Of a stretch of 64,000 bases of DNA, positions 27,967 through 36,397 are shown one piece after another. The first letter of the stretch is position 1; each line of letters starts with the position of its first letter. The translations under genes and the position numbers were made by a program. Source of the DNA: Paeniglutamicibacter gangotriensis Lz1y (GTDB lineage Bacteria > Actinomycetota > Actinomycetes > Actinomycetales > Micrococcaceae); assembly GCF_000348945.1 (NCBI RefSeq), contig NZ_AOCK01000003.1, positions 1 through 64,000 on the forward strand. The letters run 5' to 3'. Below the pieces are notes generated by a model that did no database searches, had not been told where the DNA came from, and worked only from the letters and a program-made list of their open reading frames with translations.

Positions 27967-30174
27967 CTAGCGGCCCAGGTTGGTGGCGGCGGTTGCCAGC
28001 GCTGCGTTGATTTCTTCGCGGCCGGTGAAGGCCGCACGTTCCAGCACCTTGGAGATGCTCGGCGAGGACTCCGCACCGGTCACCCGCTGGATCGGGGAGT
28101 CGAGGTAGTCGAAGTAGCGCCGCTGGATCTCGTCGGAGAGCCAGTCGCCATAGGAGGTTCCTCGGGCGCCCTGTTCGACGATGAGCACGTTATTGGTTTT
28201 CTTGATGCTCGTCCCGATGGTGTCCCAGTCGATGGAAGCCCTATCTAGCCAGCGCAGGTCGATGACTTCGGTGTCCAGCTGGGATTCTTCCGCGGCAGCC
28301 AGCGCCGGCGCGACCATCGCCAGGTAGGTCAGCACGGTGAGTTCGCTGCCTTCGCGACGTACGGCTGCCTTGCCCAGTTCCAGATGGTGGTCGAAGTCGG
28401 AGACCGGGGACACTCCGGTGGAGGAATAGAGGTCCACATGCTCGATGATGATCACCGGGTCGTTCAGTGCCAGCGCGGTGTTCATGGCCCCGACGTAGTC
28501 GAAGGGCGTCGATGGGGCAACGATGCGCCACCCGGGCTGGGTCGCGAACACCCCGGCCGGGTCCATCGAGTGCTGGGAGCCGTACCCGGTTCCCATGGCG
28601 ACCTTCGAGCGCAACACCACCGGCATGGTTCCCTGGTCGCCAAACATGTGACGGGACTTGCCGATCTGGTTGAACAACTGATCTGCTGCAACCCACATGA
28701 AGTCGGCGTACATGAACTCGATCACGGGCTTGTAGCGACCGTCCATGGCCATGCCCCCGGCGAGCCCGGTGAACGCGTTCTCCGCGATGGGGGTTCCCAG
28801 CACCCGGTCCGGATGTGCGTCGACCAATCCCCGGGTCGCACCGTTGGTTCCGCCCTTGAGCCGGTGCACGTCTTCGCCCAGGACCACGATTGACTCATCG
28901 GCGTCCATCCTCGCGCCCATGACGTCGGCGACCGCGTCGATGAACCGGCGTTCGGCCAGCTCACCGACGAAGGTCTCGGCCTCGGCGGTACGGGCGCTGG
29001 CCAGTTCGCTTCCGTCTCCGCGGATTCCCACGTCCACAAAGGAGGGGTCGGGCCACAGCTCGGGGCGGATTCGGCGGCGTTCCTTTGCCGACTCGGGGTC
29101 TTGCTCGGTCAGTGCCGCCACGGCCTCGGCGCAGGCGGCGTCGATCACAGTGGTCATCGCGGAGATCGCCTCCCCGTCCATCAGTCCGCGGCGCAGCAGT
29201 TCTTCTGCCACGCGCAAGATCGGGTCGCGTTCACGCCAGGCTTTTTCCTCTGCCTTGGACCGGTAGCCGAAGGCGCTTCCGGGAAACGGGCCGTTCTGGT
29301 GGAAGAAGCGGTAAACCTGGGCCTCGATGAGCGCCGGGCCGTGGCCGGCGCGCATGTGCTCGGCGGCTTGTTCGGTGGCCAGGTAAACGGCCAACGGATC
29401 CATGCCGTCCACACGCCAGGAGCGGATCCCAAACCCGGGTCCACGGCCAGAAAGCCGGGATTCACCGGTGACATCGGCAACGTGGGTGGAGACCGCGTAG
29501 AGATTGTTTTCAATGAAGAACAGCAGGGGCAGCTTCCAAGCGGCAGCAAGATTCATGGTTTCCAGCGAAGAACCGATATTTGTGGCACCGTCACCGAAGT
29601 AGGTTGCCGTCAGATCGCTGGACCCGGCCCCCGCGTCCGTGTGGCGCTGCGCCCAGGCGTTTCCCGCGGCCAGCGGGACTCCCCCGCCGACGATCGCGTT
29701 GGTCCCCAGGGCCCCTGCTTCGAGCCACTGCAGGTGCATGGAACCGCCCCGGCCGCGACTGAAACCTTGTTCCAGTCCGAGGATTTCGGCCAACGTTCGC
29801 TGGAGCAATTTCTGCAGTTCTGGAGATACCGGCTTTCCCGGGTCCATGCGGCCGCCGTTTCCCCGGGCCAGGTAGGACATGGCCTTGGCCAAGAACTGGT
29901 GGTGTCCGCGGTGGGTACCGTTGACGCCGTCGCCGGGACGCATATCGATGGCGGAGCCCACGGCCCCGCCTTCCTGGCCAATGCTTGAATGGGCTGGTCC
30001 GTGGACCAGGCCGGCGCCGGCAAGTTCCAGCACCGCTTCTTCGAACGACCTGATCACCTGCATCTGCACCAGCATGGTGCGCAGCAGCCCGGGATCGGCG
30101 GCGTCCCAGTCCGCCGCCGTGGTCGTAAGTTCGACCCAATCCACGTTCGGGGTCAGGGGGTGTGCTTCTGGCAT
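27967..30174 (-). CDS. 2-oxoacid dehydrogenase E1, alpha-beta fusion
   Basis: The 735-residue product joins both E1 subunits. The alpha part (about 1-400) has the thiamine-diphosphate motif 'GDGATN' (from Gly194) and 'PLLFFIENN'. The beta part (from about 405, 'RRFIDAVADVMGARM') has 'VVLGEDV' and ends '..RVTGAESSPSISK'. It would decarboxylate a 2-oxoacid and pass the acyl group to the E2 encoded next. GGAG precedes the ATG at 30174; the upstream open frame is the promoter region. The gene heads an E1-E2-MFS operon. The substrate is unknown, with pyruvate, acetoin or a short branched 2-oxoacid all possible. Confidence 0.9.
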   Translation of the reverse strand: MPEAHPLTPNVDWVELTTTAADWDAADPGLLRTMLVQMQVIRSFEEAVLELAGAGLVHGPAHSSIGQEGGAVGSAIDMRPGDGVNGTHRGHHQFLAKAMSYLARGNGGRMDPGKPVSPELQKLLQRTLAEILGLEQGFSRGRGGSMHLQWLEAGALGTNAIVGGGVPLAAGNAWAQRHTDAGAGSSDLTATYFGDGATNIGSSLETMNLAAAWKLPLLFFIENNLYAVSTHVADVTGESRLSGRGPGFGIRSWRVDGMDPLAVYLATEQAAEHMRAGHGPALIEAQVYRFFHQNGPFPGSAFGYRSKAEEKAWRERDPILRVAEELLRRGLMDGEAISAMTTVIDAACAEAVAALTEQDPESAKERRRIRPELWPDPSFVDVGIRGDGSELASARTAEAETFVGELAERRFIDAVADVMGARMDADESIVVLGEDVHRLKGGTNGATRGLVDAHPDRVLGTPIAENAFTGLAGGMAMDGRYKPVIEFMYADFMWVAADQLFNQIGKSRHMFGDQGTMPVVLRSKVAMGTGYGSQHSMDPAGVFATQPGWRIVAPSTPFDYVGAMNTALALNDPVIIIEHVDLYSSTGVSPVSDFDHHLELGKAAVRREGSELTVLTYLAMVAPALAAAEESQLDTEVIDLRWLDRASIDWDTIGTSIKKTNNVLIVEQGARGTSYGDWLSDEIQRRYFDYLDSPIQRVTGAESSPSISKVLERAAFTGREEINAALATAATNLGR

Positions 30175-30249
30175 GTTGTGTTCTCCGCTGGGTTTGGCCC
30201 GCCGGCATCCGGTAGGTCTGATCGTCGTGACGTGATGTCCGTCTCGGAA

Positions 30250-30273
30250 ATCCAATGTAACCACAGATTGGAT
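30250..30273. promoter_or_regulatory. Probable operator between the E1 and SDR operons
   Basis: ATCCAAT (30250-30256) and ATTGGAT (30267-30273) form an inverted repeat with a 10-bp centre. A further TGGATCCA palindrome lies at 30331-30338. The gap is a divergent promoter region, and the GntR/FCD gene at 31996 is the nearest regulator. I did not find the same site before that regulator, so the pairing is a guess. Confidence 0.4.
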
Positions 30274-30390
30274 ACAACGCAAACGAAAACGACGTCTATT
30301 TCACACTTTCATGCAAGAATAGTGAACAAATGGATCCAAAGACTCGTTCAAGGTCCCACCCCACTCGATTTTCGGCAGGAATTAATAACC

Positions 30391-31161
30391 ATGGCATCCC
30401 CTCTCGCAACAGCACCCGTAGCGGTGGTGACCGGCGGCGGCGCAGGCATCGGCCTGTCGTTCGCCGAACGTTGGGTCGACGGTGGCGGACGCGTCGTGCT
30501 GCTCGATGTATCCCCTAGCCACCTGCGGACCGCGGTCGCCCGGCTCGGGCCGGACAATGCGCGGGCCCTCGAGGTCGATGTCACCAACGACCAGGACGTT
30601 GTGGCCGCTTTCGGCTCGATCGCTGACACCGAAGGGTCGCTGGATGCCCTGGTGAACTCCGCCGGCCTGTCCCGCCCGGCGCCTAGCCACCAGGTCGACC
30701 CCGCGTCGTTCAACCGGGTTCTGGACATCAATCTCACCGGCACTCTGCGCGCCTGCCAACAGGCATTCCCACTGCTCGCGGTCTCGCCGCGCGCGGCCAT
30801 CGTCAATCTTGCCTCGGTCGCCGCGCACTCGGGCATGCCGGGGCGTGCCAGCTACACCACGTCCAAGGCCGGTGTCGGCGGGCTGACGCGCACGTTGGCA
30901 GTGGAATGGGCACCCCACGGCATCCGCGTCAACGCCGTGGGACCCGGCTACGTCCGCACGAACCTGACAGCCACGCAGATCGAGTCGGGACTGCTGGATG
31001 CGGCCCCCATCGAAAAGCGCACCCCGCTGGGCCGATTTGCCGAACCGCAAGAAATTGCCGAGGTCATCAATTTCCTCGCATCCCCTGCCGCCTCCTACGT
31101 CACAGGTCATCTAATGATGGTCGACGGCGGCCTGACCATCGACGGGAACTGGTACGAATGA
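30391..31161 (+). CDS. Short-chain dehydrogenase/reductase (SDR)
   Basis: The classical SDR product has 256 residues, with nucleotide-binding 'TGGGAGIG' (about 12-19), 'NSAG' in place of NNAG, the catalytic Ser region 'NLASVAA' and the Tyr-Lys pair 'YTTSK'. It probably oxidises a secondary alcohol with NAD(P). It starts at the ATG of 'MASPLATAP' after an AGGA site; the open frame extends upstream across the promoter but is not coding there. It overlaps the next SDR by four bases (ATGA). Confidence 0.9.
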   Translation: MASPLATAPVAVVTGGGAGIGLSFAERWVDGGGRVVLLDVSPSHLRTAVARLGPDNARALEVDVTNDQDVVAAFGSIADTEGSLDALVNSAGLSRPAPSHQVDPASFNRVLDINLTGTLRACQQAFPLLAVSPRAAIVNLASVAAHSGMPGRASYTTSKAGVGGLTRTLAVEWAPHGIRVNAVGPGYVRTNLTATQIESGLLDAAPIEKRTPLGRFAEPQEIAEVINFLASPAASYVTGHLMMVDGGLTIDGNWYE

Positions 31162-31910
31162 GCACCCCACGTTACGACTTCACGAACAAGACGGCCCTGA
31201 TCACCGGGGCGACCGGAGGCATTGGGCGTGAGATCTGCCGCCTATTCGCCGATTTCGGGGCCAATCTGGTCATGCTGGACCTTGACCCCGGGCCACTGGC
31301 CGCGCTGGCCACAGCGCTCGGGGCCCCGGGCCGCGTGGCCACACTGGCAGGAAACGCCTCCGCGCAATGGACCATCGATGAGGCCCTGTCCATGGCCGCG
31401 GCACGCTTCGGAGCCGTGGATGTACTGGTTCCAGTGGCCGGAATCTACCCCGAGTCTCCCGTCATCGAAACCAGCAACGAGCTGTGGCGCCAGGTCATGG
31501 ACATCAATCTGGACGGGACCTTCCGGCTATTGCGGTCCGCTGCCCCGCTGATGAACGACGGCGGCGCCATCGTGACCTTTGCTTCCGTGGCAGGGCACCG
31601 CGGCAGCAAGAACCACGCGCACTACGCGGCCAGCAAAGCTGGAGTCATCGCCCTGACCCGTTCCCTCGCCCATGAACTTGGGCACCGAAATATCCGCGTC
31701 AACGCGGTTTCCCCGGGCACGATCTCCACCCCGATGGTCCAAGCCCTAGTGGCCGAACGCGGGGACTCGATGCTCTCCGGGACCCCGCTGCACCGCTTCG
31801 GCCGCGCCGAGGAGGTCGCCCAAGCCGCCGTGTTCCTAGCCAGCGAAGGCGCAAGTTTCATCAACGGGGAGACACTTCACGTCAATGGCGGGCTTTTCAT
31901 GGCTGGTTGA
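31158..31910 (+). CDS. Short-chain dehydrogenase/reductase (SDR)
   Basis: The product has 250 residues. It has 'TGATGGIG' for cofactor binding, 'VPVAGIYP' where NNAG normally stands, the catalytic 'TFASVAG' serine and 'YAASK' tyrosine-lysine. The ATG overlaps the previous stop. A pair of SDRs acting on one substrate would fit step-wise oxidation or epimerisation of a polyol or hydroxyacid that feeds the divergent 2-oxoacid dehydrogenase. Confidence 0.9.
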   Translation: MSTPRYDFTNKTALITGATGGIGREICRLFADFGANLVMLDLDPGPLAALATALGAPGRVATLAGNASAQWTIDEALSMAAARFGAVDVLVPVAGIYPESPVIETSNELWRQVMDINLDGTFRLLRSAAPLMNDGGAIVTFASVAGHRGSKNHAHYAASKAGVIALTRSLAHELGHRNIRVNAVSPGTISTPMVQALVAERGDSMLSGTPLHRFGRAEEVAQAAVFLASEGASFINGETLHVNGGLFMAG

Positions 31911-31995
31911 TACTGCCCCTGAGTAGCCGTAATTCAGCGCGAACGCCTCCCACGTCATATGATGAATCCGAATCAGACGAGAATGAGGTCAATTG

Positions 31996-32649
31996 GTGAA
32001 GAAGTCCGCAAGCCTGCGCATTGCGGCGGCGCTGCGTCAGGAAATTCTGGATGGCATGCGCAAGCCCGGCGAACGCATCCTGCAGGAACTGGTGGCCGAG
32101 GAATTCGGTGCCAGCCGCCTGCCGGTGCGAGAAGCCCTGCGCATGCTCGAATCGGATGGACTGGTCACGCTGGTGGCCAATACCGGTGCATGGGTCACCG
32201 CCATGGACTTGGCCGAATGCACCGAAACCTACCTGATTCGTGAACGACTGGATTCGCTTTTGCTTTCATGCGCCGTTGCCAGGTACACCGAAGCGGACGT
32301 TAATCATCTTGAGCGGCTACTGCAGGCCATTGAAGACGCCACTGATGTGACTGGATATCTGGCTGCCGATCGCGAATTTCACCTGGAAAGCTACAAGCCA
32401 GCGCGCATGGACAACCTCTATTCCATGGTGAAACGCATGTGGGACACCACCGAGCACTACCGCCGCGCGTACTCCCAAATCATCGGCTGGGAGGGACTGC
32501 AAATCACCCATTCGGAACACAAGCTTCTCTTCGAGGCCTTCAAGCATCGGGACGCCGAGGACGCCGAACGCCTCATGTTCTCGCATCTACGACGCACCCG
32601 ACTGGAACTGGCCCGACACCCCGAAGTTTTTGACCCCGCAGCCGACTGA
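31996..32649 (+). CDS. GntR-family regulator, FCD type
   Basis: The 217-residue product has an N-terminal winged helix ('LVAEEFGASRLPVREALRML', about 30-50) and an all-helical FCD ligand domain with metal-binding His/Asp candidates ('DREFH', 'HSEHK'). The GTG at 31996 has GAGG upstream at good spacing; a TTG at 31993 is an alternative. It follows the two SDR genes by 85 bp and probably controls the divergent SDR and E1-E2-MFS operons. FCD regulators usually sense organic acids. Confidence 0.85.
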   Translation: MKKSASLRIAAALRQEILDGMRKPGERILQELVAEEFGASRLPVREALRMLESDGLVTLVANTGAWVTAMDLAECTETYLIRERLDSLLLSCAVARYTEADVNHLERLLQAIEDATDVTGYLAADREFHLESYKPARMDNLYSMVKRMWDTTEHYRRAYSQIIGWEGLQITHSEHKLLFEAFKHRDAEDAERLMFSHLRRTRLELARHPEVFDPAAD

Positions 32650-33253
32650 CACTTGTTCAAACAGCGAGGCCGACTGTCACCCTCCGTGTCCCAGTGGCTT
32701 TGTCCACACAACGCGACTCTCCGCCCGTCGATCAAGTAACTAATGTCGCCCCGTGGATCCAAAATCGGAAACTCTTTGAGCCCATGTTCGTACTCCAGGC
32801 CAGTCGACTTTTGGCGACTTTTAGAGTTCAAAGAAACATCGCCGAGAGCAACGGGTAAGGCAATGCCAGTGCTCTGGATGCATGGAGCAACGGACACAAC
32901 GCGAACATTGAACTAGTACGGTTGCGATCCCCGGTGAGGCGCATGAACGGCAAGGCTCAGAGTCCCCGACGCTCCGAGGAGGCTCAACTCCGTCAGCGAA
33001 TCAGAGATTTCAAGATCTCGACCACGTGACAAGGCCAATTGCAATTCTTTGTATCGCGTCCTCCAAGAGCGTGCGCCCCAGAGAACCTTGACGGCCGTCA
33101 ACAGCAGGTTTTTCACCACGCGGTTCATCCGGAGGAGCCAGGTGTCAGGCGCTCGCCAAGGGTGGGAAGTGGACGAAAAGAGCCAGATCCAAAGTCACGG
33201 GTCCCAGGGCACCGAAGGCGGTTTCCGGTGCGGCAGAGCAGCTTATTGTTTTG
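32650..33253 (-). other. Gap without a confident gene
   Basis: A minus-strand frame of 71 residues (32913-33128, 'MNRVVKNLLLTAVKVLWGAR...') looks slightly protein-like but has no ribosome site. At 33159-33183 there is a near copy of the leader just before the DJ-1 gene (24054-24078). Confidence 0.3.
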
Positions 33254-34501
33254 TTAACTTGCGGCGGCAGGTGCCACCGGTGTCGGTGATGCGCTGTTGA
33301 CCTCGACCAGCAAAGCCGCGGCGATGGCATCGAAGGCGTGCAATGTGGGAAAGAGCCGGGCTGGGTCCTGCGGAATCGGCCAGCTGGACAACTTCACTGC
33401 CACAACTTCGGCGGGACGATTGATATAGACCATCTGCCCGTGGATCCCGAGGCACAGCACCACGTCGTCGCCGGGGTACGGGAACCACATCTGGTTCCGG
33501 TACATCCCGCCTGGCATCAGGTTGTCCACCGGGCTGTCGGCAAAGGCATCGCGGGAATCAGGTGCCCCGGCAAAGGTCTGGGCTATCCATTCTTTCGAGA
33601 GCACCTGCTCGCCGCTCGGTGAGAGTCCGTCGTTCAGGAAGAGGGAACCAAAACGGGCCATGTCGCGCATCGTGGCGTTGATCCCGCCATCGAATATCCC
33701 GGTGCCGAACTGGTCGATGCCCATGGTGGCATCGAATTCAGCGCCGAGCTTGCTCCACACCAGCTCGGACATCAACGCGGCCATGGGGCTCTTTGCTGCG
33801 GCCTCGCAGACCCAGCCAAGCATATCGGTCTCACAAGAGCGGTATTCAAAGACTCCGCCGTGGGCCGTCTTGCGGACCAACGTGCGCAAGTACGGGTACA
33901 TGCCCGTTGGCCCGGGAGCCCTGAGGGCGGACCAACCGATGGCCTGCTCCATCATCCGCACCCCTGCGCTCGGGTCCAGATAGTTCTCGGAGAATTCAAT
34001 GCCCGAGCGCATGTCCAGCAACTGGCGCACCGTCGCTCCGGCATATCCGGCATATCCGGCATCGGCAAGCTCGGGAAGGTAGTCGGTCAATTGCGCGTCG
34101 ACATGAAGTACCCCCGAGTCGCACAAGGCTCCGGCCACCGCGCCGATCAGCGACTTGCTCATGGACATCAGCAGGTGCGGGGTCTGGGCGCCCATCTCTC
34201 CGAAGTACTGCTCGGTGAGCACCGTGCCGCGGTGCATGAGCATCCATCCGTCGGTCTCTGTCGTATTCATGATTGCGCCAACACTCACCGGCGCTCCCCC
34301 GGGAATCGCCGGGGCCACCATGACCGAGTCCAAGTCACGCAGTGCCGCCGATAGCTGCGCTACCGGTCCCTCGCCTCGGGATATTGCAGCCGTGGGCAGG
34401 AAGTCGGCCATATGTTGGAAGGACCAGCGCAGGTTCTCGGGCAGCTTCCAGTTGTTCATGTCCACACCCGCCGGGACGTAATCCAAGTTTGTGCCGTCCA
34501 T
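33254..34501 (-). CDS. NylB-like serine hydrolase (beta-lactamase fold, amide/oligomer hydrolase)
   Basis: The 415-residue product has the class C beta-lactamase fold and aligns well with 6-aminohexanoate-dimer hydrolase NylB. Shared blocks are 'NLRWSFQHMADFLPTAAISR', 'HLLMSMSKSL' with nucleophile Ser113 and Lys116, 'FEYRSCETD' with Tyr220 (equivalent to Tyr215 of NylB), and 'GIHGQ...VVAVKLSSWP'. The NylB Tyr170 position is occupied by Tyr174 ('ENYLDP'). It therefore likely hydrolyses amide or ester bonds of small linear compounds. There is no signal peptide, so it is cytoplasmic. It sits close to an oligopeptide ABC importer and an amidase. Start: ATG after AGGGA. Confidence 0.85.
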   Translation of the reverse strand: MDGTNLDYVPAGVDMNNWKLPENLRWSFQHMADFLPTAAISRGEGPVAQLSAALRDLDSVMVAPAIPGGAPVSVGAIMNTTETDGWMLMHRGTVLTEQYFGEMGAQTPHLLMSMSKSLIGAVAGALCDSGVLHVDAQLTDYLPELADAGYAGYAGATVRQLLDMRSGIEFSENYLDPSAGVRMMEQAIGWSALRAPGPTGMYPYLRTLVRKTAHGGVFEYRSCETDMLGWVCEAAAKSPMAALMSELVWSKLGAEFDATMGIDQFGTGIFDGGINATMRDMARFGSLFLNDGLSPSGEQVLSKEWIAQTFAGAPDSRDAFADSPVDNLMPGGMYRNQMWFPYPGDDVVLCLGIHGQMVYINRPAEVVAVKLSSWPIPQDPARLFPTLHAFDAIAAALLVEVNSASPTPVAPAAAS

Positions 34502-34800
34502 GAGTATTCCCTATCCGTTGCTGCCCCAGTGAATATATGGACATTACCACTGGGTAACCCTCCCGCCCCAGTCCACTCCGTCAGTACTCCGGGCGGAGCC
34601 GACTATGACGTACCGGCAGCCGGCATAACAGCGGTGGGCTGCCGGTGCTGTGAAGAAAGTTGAGAAGTCTCTGGTGGTGTCTTCCCCCCGGTAGGGAGCC
34701 GAAATCATGGCGAAAACGAGGCACTGAGAACTGCGAAACGTGACAAAAACTTCGGCATGTAATCTGGAATTATCGGTTCCATCTAAATTAGGGGGAAACC

Positions 34801-35091
34801 TTGGAGTATAAAAACTCTGCGGGGCTCTATGTCGGCGGTATCAGCCTGATTCTTGCCGGCCCACTAATCGTTTTCATTGCAGTAACGTTCCATGCCTGGA
34901 TGATTTTCGACAATCCCTCAGCCAACGTGGACGGTGTCTTCATAGGCTTAGGCGTATTCGGAGGGCTGCTAGGCATTGTGGGACTGATCCTCCTGATTGC
35001 GGCGACGTACCGGGCGCTGGTCAAGATCGATGCCATGCAGGTGATGCGCCCCTCAGCATCAAGGGAAAACCGGCCAGCCGACCACCGGTAA
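34801..35091 (+). CDS. Small membrane protein, unknown
   Basis: The 96-residue product has two strong membrane segments (about 9-32 and 47-68), a short outside loop and a charged C-terminal tail. The start is TTG with a strong GGGGG ribosome site at good spacing. No family is recognised. It stands alone between the hydrolase and the dehydrogenase gene. The upstream gap 34502-34800 holds an inverted repeat TTACC-ACTG-GGTAA (34544-34557). Confidence 0.65.
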   Translation: MEYKNSAGLYVGGISLILAGPLIVFIAVTFHAWMIFDNPSANVDGVFIGLGVFGGLLGIVGLILLIAATYRALVKIDAMQVMRPSASRENRPADHR

Positions 35092-35130
35092 TCATCCATT
35101 CGAGGCCTTGGCCGCACCGGCCCCCGGCAA

Positions 35131-36285
35131 CTACTTGTTTTTGGCGGCAGCCATTGCCTCCATGATTGACTGCCCTGCCAGCAGCGGAGTTTTCCCCTTG
35201 GCGACAGCTTCAAGAGCCGTCACGATGCGCTGGCCCACCTCGATAGTAGTTCCACCCATCGCAGCACCAGCTAGGCCCTCCATGGATCCCAAGACTTCCA
35301 CCACAGCGGTTTCCACTGCATGGGCGGCAACAGGTTCACCCAAGTGCGCCAGGCACATCGCCAAGGAAAGCACCGCGCCGGCGGGGTTTGCCAAGCCCAT
35401 TCCGGCGATGTCCGGTGCTGAGCCGTGGATCGCTTCGAACATACTCGGTGCACTGCCATCGAGGTTGAGGTTTGCACTTGCGGCAACACCCAACCCTCCC
35501 TGGATCACCGCACCAAGATCGGTGATGATGTCGCCAAAAAGATTATCGGTCACCACCACATCAAAACGCTCCGGAGAGATCGGCAGGTGGAAACACATGG
35601 CATCAACGTGGACGTAGTCCGTCTCCACCTCCGGGTAGCGCTTGGCAACATCGGCCATAGTGTCGCTCCACAGCCTCCCGGCCTCGACCAGGATGTTGGT
35701 CTTGTGGCACAGCGTCAGTTTCTTGCGTCGTGAGGCCGCCAGGCGAAAGGCATAGTCGATCACGCGTTCAACACCGGCCCGGGTATTGACCGATTCCTGG
35801 ATCGCGACGGCGTTCTTTGTTCCTGCATGCACCGTCGAGCCGCGCCCCACATAGGCACCCTCGGTATTCTCCCGAACGATCACCAAGTCGCAGCGTTCGG
35901 GACTCAGGTCAGCGATCGGCGTCTTCACCCCGGGATACAGCCGTACCGGGCGCAAGTTCACTGCCTGTTCAAACCCCTGGCGCATGGCCAAAATGAAGCC
36001 GCGCTCCAAGATGCCAGGGGTCACCGATGGATCGCCCATGGAACCAAACAAGATGGCGTCCTTGCCCCGTAGGCTCTCCTCGATGGGTCCGGCGAAAAGC
36101 TCACCGGTGGCCACATAGTGTTGGGCGCCAGCCTGAATATGCTCGCGTTCGGTGGCAAAACCAAAGAGTTCCTCGGCCTTGCCCAAGACGGCCAAGGCGC
36201 AACCTGTCACCTCCGGGCCGATCCCGTCACCCGGGACAACGGCCAGTGAATAGGTGCGTGCGGGGGTAGTCGAACCGGCTGTCAT
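35131..36285 (-). CDS. Isocitrate/isopropylmalate dehydrogenase-family enzyme
   Basis: The 384-residue product belongs to the metal-dependent beta-decarboxylating dehydrogenase family: 'VVPGDGIGPEV', 'VRENTEGAYVGRG', 'KTNILVEAGRLW', 'DNLFGDIITDLGA' and 'EAIHGSAPDIAG' are all present. The family includes LeuB, tartrate/D-malate dehydrogenase and homoisocitrate dehydrogenase. The 'GDGIGPEV' and 'HGSAPDI' forms are like LeuB, but the position inside a catabolic island, divergent from an aldehyde dehydrogenase, points to a catabolic role. I prefer the ATG at 36285, which has GGAG six bases upstream, over 36297. Confidence 0.85.
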   Translation of the reverse strand: MTAGSTTPARTYSLAVVPGDGIGPEVTGCALAVLGKAEELFGFATEREHIQAGAQHYVATGELFAGPIEESLRGKDAILFGSMGDPSVTPGILERGFILAMRQGFEQAVNLRPVRLYPGVKTPIADLSPERCDLVIVRENTEGAYVGRGSTVHAGTKNAVAIQESVNTRAGVERVIDYAFRLAASRRKKLTLCHKTNILVEAGRLWSDTMADVAKRYPEVETDYVHVDAMCFHLPISPERFDVVVTDNLFGDIITDLGAVIQGGLGVAASANLNLDGSAPSMFEAIHGSAPDIAGMGLANPAGAVLSLAMCLAHLGEPVAAHAVETAVVEVLGSMEGLAGAAMGGTTIEVGQRIVTALEAVAKGKTPLLAGQSIMEAMAAAKNK

Positions 36286-36337
36286 TGTGATCTCCATTGC
36301 ATCGTCCTGCCATTGACCAGTAGTCTACCTATATCAC

Positions 36338-36348
36338 TGGTAAGACCA
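36338..36348. promoter_or_regulatory. GntR (FadR/LldR-type) operator TGGT-AAG-ACCA
   Basis: An 11-bp palindrome of the TGGTnnnACCA type lies in the divergent promoter region of the IPMDH-family and aldehyde dehydrogenase genes. The 12-mer CTGGTAAGACCA recurs in reverse at 45519-45530, beside a FadR-type GntR gene and before the ABC operon. Confidence 0.65.
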
Positions 36349-36397
36349 CTCGTTCAATAGCGGGCCCGACGGCGGACCCCGGATAGGATGACCACCC

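Noticed and set aside
34040-34062. Short repeat giving Ala-Gly-Tyr-Ala-Gly-Tyr
   Set aside because: It is a two-unit coding repeat inside the NylB-like hydrolase with no sign of a larger array.
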